DNA of 64,000 nucleotides from Thalassobacillus devorans MSP14 (GTDB taxonomy: Bacteria > Bacillota > Bacilli > Bacillales > Halobacillaceae). Under the pieces are notes generated by a model, which had not been told where the DNA came from, searched no databases, and saw nothing but the letters and a program-made list of their open reading frames with translations. Positions 61,496-64,000 of this stretch are shown piece by piece. Within the stretch, counting starts at the first letter, position 1, and each line of letters begins with the position of its first letter. The stretch spans positions 275,964 through 339,963 of the forward strand of contig NZ_KI543236.1 of the NCBI RefSeq assembly GCF_000496835.1, given 5' to 3'. The translations under genes were made by a program, and so were the position numbers.

Positions 61496-63367
61496 ATGGC
61501 TGAATCGAATAAGCCTACAGATTTTAAACCATATGTATCTGCAAGTGAGAAAAAGCCGGAATTTACGTTTCTGGCATTACTTGTGGGTGCACTATTAGTA
61601 CTTATATTCGGAGCGGCGAATGCTTATCTTGGCCTATTGGTCGGGATGACGGTATCTGCTTCGATACCAGCAGCGGTTATTTCGATGGCGATTCTGCGTG
61701 TGATTCTGCGCCGCCAATCGATTCTTGAAAATAATATTGTCCAGACGATTACCTCATCCGGTGAGGCATTAGCGGCGGGGGTCATTTTTACGCTGCCTGC
61801 ATTATTTATCTGGAACATGGAGCCGAGCCTTGTTACGATGGGCATCATTGCGGTTGCCGGGGGAATTCTGGGTGTCGTCCTGATGATCCCGCTGCGAAAA
61901 GCCTTGATCGTCAATGAACATCATACGCTTCCTTATCCGGAGGGGACAGCCTGTGCCGAGGTACTTGTCGCTGGGGAAGGAAAAGGAAAAGGGGCACAAA
62001 TCGTTTTTTCCGGACTGGGAATCGGTGCTGCCTTCAAAGTATTGACGGATGCGATCAAAGCATTTCCTGCGTCAGTAGAAACTTCGATTGCAGGATTTAA
62101 AAATGCCGCTATCGGAATGAACACGATGCCGGCACTTCTTGCTGTCGGATACATCATCGGTCCGCGTATCGCCGGAATCATGTTCGCAGGTGCGGTACTC
62201 GGATGGCTTGGACTTATACCACTTATCAGTTATTTCGGTCAGTTTGCCACCGATCCGATAGTGCCTGCGACAACTCCTATTTCCGAGATGGACTACCATG
62301 CCATCTGGGATAACTATCTGCGCTATATCGGCGCCGGTGCCGTTGCATTCGGAGGTATCATTGGCCTGCTTAAAACGTTGCCAACCATATTTTCATCATT
62401 CGTTGGAGCGGTTAAAGGGTACAAAGATGCGGATATGCAACAGGGAACCTTGCGTACCGACCAGGATATCCCAATGTCCCTGATTGTTGGATTGACGATC
62501 CTGTTAATCGGTATCCTGGCCTTCTTCCCGCAAATCGAGGTTGGGATCCTGGGCGCTATCCTGATTTTGATCTTTGGATTCTTTTTTGTCACCGTTTCCG
62601 CCCGGATTGTCGGTGTCGTGGGGAGTTCCTCTAACCCTGTTTCGGGGATGACAATCGCAGCCTTGATTTTTGTTGCTGTGATTTTAAAAGGATTCGGGAT
62701 TACAGGAGAAGAAGGAATGCTGACAGCGATCATCATCGGGAGTGTCGTCTGTATCGCAGCGGCTATTTCCGGGGATACTTCGCAGGACCTGAAGACCGGT
62801 TTCATTGTCGGTTCAACGCCAAAATGGCAGCAGATCGCGCAATTGTATGGGATATTGATTGCCAGTATCCTGATCGGATTCATTATGATTCTATTGGATA
62901 ACGCCTATGGCTTCGGTTCTTCTGAACTGCCAGCACCACAGGCTGTATTGATGTCTATGGTCGTTGAAGGAATCATGCAGGGAGACCTTCCCTGGAACCT
63001 GATCCTGATCGGAATGGCAGCGGCTGCCACCGTTGAATTATTCGGCATTGGTTCCTTGCCATTCGCTGTCGGTCTTTACCTGCCGATCCACCTGACTTCC
63101 CCAATCATGCTTGGTGGAATCGTCAAGGGCTGGATCGACCGTCGCGAAAAGAATCCTGAAGTACGCCAGCAGAAAAACGAACGCGGAATCCTGCTTGCTT
63201 CCGGTTATATCGCCGGGGAAGCATTGATGGGTGTCATCATCGCCATCGCCGTAACTGCAGGATTCACGATGCCGGAAGAAGCACTGACGGGACCTTGGGT
63301 TTCCTTAGTTGCAATGGCTATCGTCACTGGCATTCTGTTCTTCACAGCTAATCGTAAAACAACTTAA
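61496..63367 (+). CDS. OPT-family oligopeptide transporter
   Basis: A 623-residue transporter with about 15 hydrophobic segments. The opening FTFLALLVGALLVLIFGAANAYLGLLVG (quoted as a region) and the NPVSGM, GDTSQDLKTGFIVGSTP and LPFAVGLYLPIHLT motifs are typical of the bacterial OPT branch, which imports peptides or metal-siderophore-like chelates. ATG 61496 has AAAAGGAGG at ideal distance. Monocistronic, with a terminator after it. Confidence 0.93.
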   Translation: MAESNKPTDFKPYVSASEKKPEFTFLALLVGALLVLIFGAANAYLGLLVGMTVSASIPAAVISMAILRVILRRQSILENNIVQTITSSGEALAAGVIFTLPALFIWNMEPSLVTMGIIAVAGGILGVVLMIPLRKALIVNEHHTLPYPEGTACAEVLVAGEGKGKGAQIVFSGLGIGAAFKVLTDAIKAFPASVETSIAGFKNAAIGMNTMPALLAVGYIIGPRIAGIMFAGAVLGWLGLIPLISYFGQFATDPIVPATTPISEMDYHAIWDNYLRYIGAGAVAFGGIIGLLKTLPTIFSSFVGAVKGYKDADMQQGTLRTDQDIPMSLIVGLTILLIGILAFFPQIEVGILGAILILIFGFFFVTVSARIVGVVGSSSNPVSGMTIAALIFVAVILKGFGITGEEGMLTAIIIGSVVCIAAAISGDTSQDLKTGFIVGSTPKWQQIAQLYGILIASILIGFIMILLDNAYGFGSSELPAPQAVLMSMVVEGIMQGDLPWNLILIGMAAAATVELFGIGSLPFAVGLYLPIHLTSPIMLGGIVKGWIDRREKNPEVRQQKNERGILLASGYIAGEALMGVIIAIAVTAGFTMPEEALTGPWVSLVAMAIVTGILFFTANRKTT

Positions 63368-63382
63368 TAGTTAGAAAGAAAA

Positions 63383-63425
63383 ACCGCAGTTTCTTGCCAA
63401 GCGCAAGGAGCTGCGGCTTTTTTTG
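63383..63425 (+). terminator. Terminator of the OPT gene
   Basis: ACCGCAG/CTGCGG(C)T stem followed by seven T. Confidence 0.85.
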
Positions 63426-63514
63426 TGGTGACTGGCAGATAGTTGAGAGGAATATGTATGAGGTAATCTAAAAAGTTAACACATTGTGGGAAAATTCTGT
63501 TAATATAGTTTTAA

Positions 63515-63554
63515 CAAGTTCAATAGTCCTGGTTGTATAGGACTATTGAACTTG
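63515..63554. repeat. Perfect 15-bp inverted repeat before a small ORF
   Basis: CAAGTTCAATAGTCC and its exact reverse complement, separated by ten bases. No T-run on either side, so it is not an ordinary terminator. Confidence 0.85.
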
Positions 63555-63587
63555 GCGCGTAACATATAATTAACAGGGAGGGTTATG

Positions 63588-63737
63588 ATGGAAGGAAAAC
63601 CGATGTATTTCGATGGCAGTAAGCTGTATAAGGGATGGGGGGAGAAGGGCGCACCTGTTAGGAAGGAACCGTTCCAGTTCACGGATGAGGTAAGAAAGAA
63701 AATAAGTGCAAATCCATGTCGAGTGGTCCATAAGTAA
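63588..63737 (+). CDS. Small hypothetical protein, 49 residues
   Basis: ATG 63588 (a second ATG lies one codon earlier) with AGGGAGG upstream. The product MEGKPMYFDGSKLYKGWGE... is soluble, basic and Gly/Lys-rich, with no membrane segment. The good ribosome site and the downstream hairpin with T-run support a real gene. No family recognised. Confidence 0.55.
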   Translation: MEGKPMYFDGSKLYKGWGEKGAPVRKEPFQFTDEVRKKISANPCRVVHK

Positions 63738-63797
63738 ATAGTATACATAAAACGAGTGTTATTTGAGGGCACTGAGAACTGAAGCCCTTTGAAAATT

Positions 63798-63840
63798 AGC
63801 GTTCAGCGTGGAACTTAATTTCCATACTGGACGCTTTTTG
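63798..63840 (+). terminator. Terminator after the small ORF
   Basis: AGCGTTCAG/CTGGACGCT with inner TGGAA/TTTCCA stem, followed by five T. From here to 64000 nothing else is recognised. Confidence 0.85.
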
Positions 63841-64000
63841 TTTAATTACAAAAGGTTTGCAACCTCTATTCCTTCCTTAGTTTAACGGTTCGGTATATAA
63901 AAATTGTGACTAAAAAGGCTTGTCAGTATTATAGGTAAGCTGTTTCTGTGCAGACAAAAGGATATTGAAAAGAACTGTATATGTTTTAATTTTCTAACAA

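Noticed and set aside
1-64000. CRISPR array, prophage, transposase or toxin-antitoxin operon
   Set aside because: No regularly spaced repeats, phage structural genes or transposase ORFs were seen. The only toxin-like candidate is the weak 36-codon frame at 54000.

Overview
The window is chromosomal DNA from a low-GC, spore-forming, Gram-positive bacterium of the family Bacillaceae. Halobacillus or Virgibacillus-type moderate halophiles fit best, but the genus is inference. Support for the family: gene order follows the Bacillus subtilis yjbC-spx-yjbE-mecA-coiA-pepF-yjbH-yjbI-yjbK-yjbM-nadK-rluD-prpE-yjbQ-fabI-cotO-cotZ-yjcA-yjcFGH stretch, spore coat genes are present, Shine-Dalgarno sites are strong, and TTG/GTG starts are frequent.

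1-30 kb, conserved core. Redox and proteolysis control comes first: Spx with its adaptor YjbH/SpxH, the ClpC adaptor MecA, competence protein CoiA and oligoendopeptidase PepF. Between pepF and yjbH lie accessory genes (a DUF3231 pair, a Nudix hydrolase, a cupin, an MFS pump) and a gene-free promoter-terminator unit that looks like the RoxS/RsaE small RNA. Next come a truncated globin, a CYTH protein, a small (p)ppGpp synthetase, NAD kinase, an RluD-type pseudouridine synthase, PrpE, MgtE, a CPA2 antiporter and FabI under a likely FapR site. The gene-free stretch at 16.9-18.0 kb holds an inverted pair of Bacillaceae intergenic repeats and a long hairpin. A spore coat cluster (CotO, CotZ-like, a tandem-repeat protein, YjcA and small unknowns) and yjcFGH follow.

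30-39.4 kb, accessory. A tRNA-Val(GAC), a TDT/SLAC1 anion channel-like protein, a flavin monooxygenase-Dabb-aromatic acid transporter cassette, and a TetR regulator divergent from an MMPL/RND exporter plus a secreted heptad-repeat partner. The start of the exporter gene appears frameshifted.

39.4-53.8 kb, cobalamin locus. Two cobalamin riboswitches, each with its own terminator, head two transcription units. The first is cobO-cbiA-cbiP-cobT. The second is btuF-btuC-(btuD::cbiZ fusion)-cbiB-cobD-cobU-cobS-phosphatase-cobU-like-phosphatase-bluB. Together they cover uptake of cobalamin or cobinamide, remodelling, aminopropanol-arm assembly, nucleotide-loop assembly and aerobic synthesis of the lower ligand dimethylbenzimidazole. 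No corrin-ring genes are in the window.

53.8-64 kb, accessory. A structured leader or small RNA and the second copy of a ~93-bp dispersed repeat precede an aminotransferase-amidohydrolase-SSS symporter operon. Then come a gene broken by an in-frame TAG, a zinc-independent MDR oxidoreductase, a second DUF421 protein, an OPT-family transporter, and a 49-residue ORF behind a perfect 15-bp inverted repeat.

All family calls were made by reading the sequence; no database search was run.
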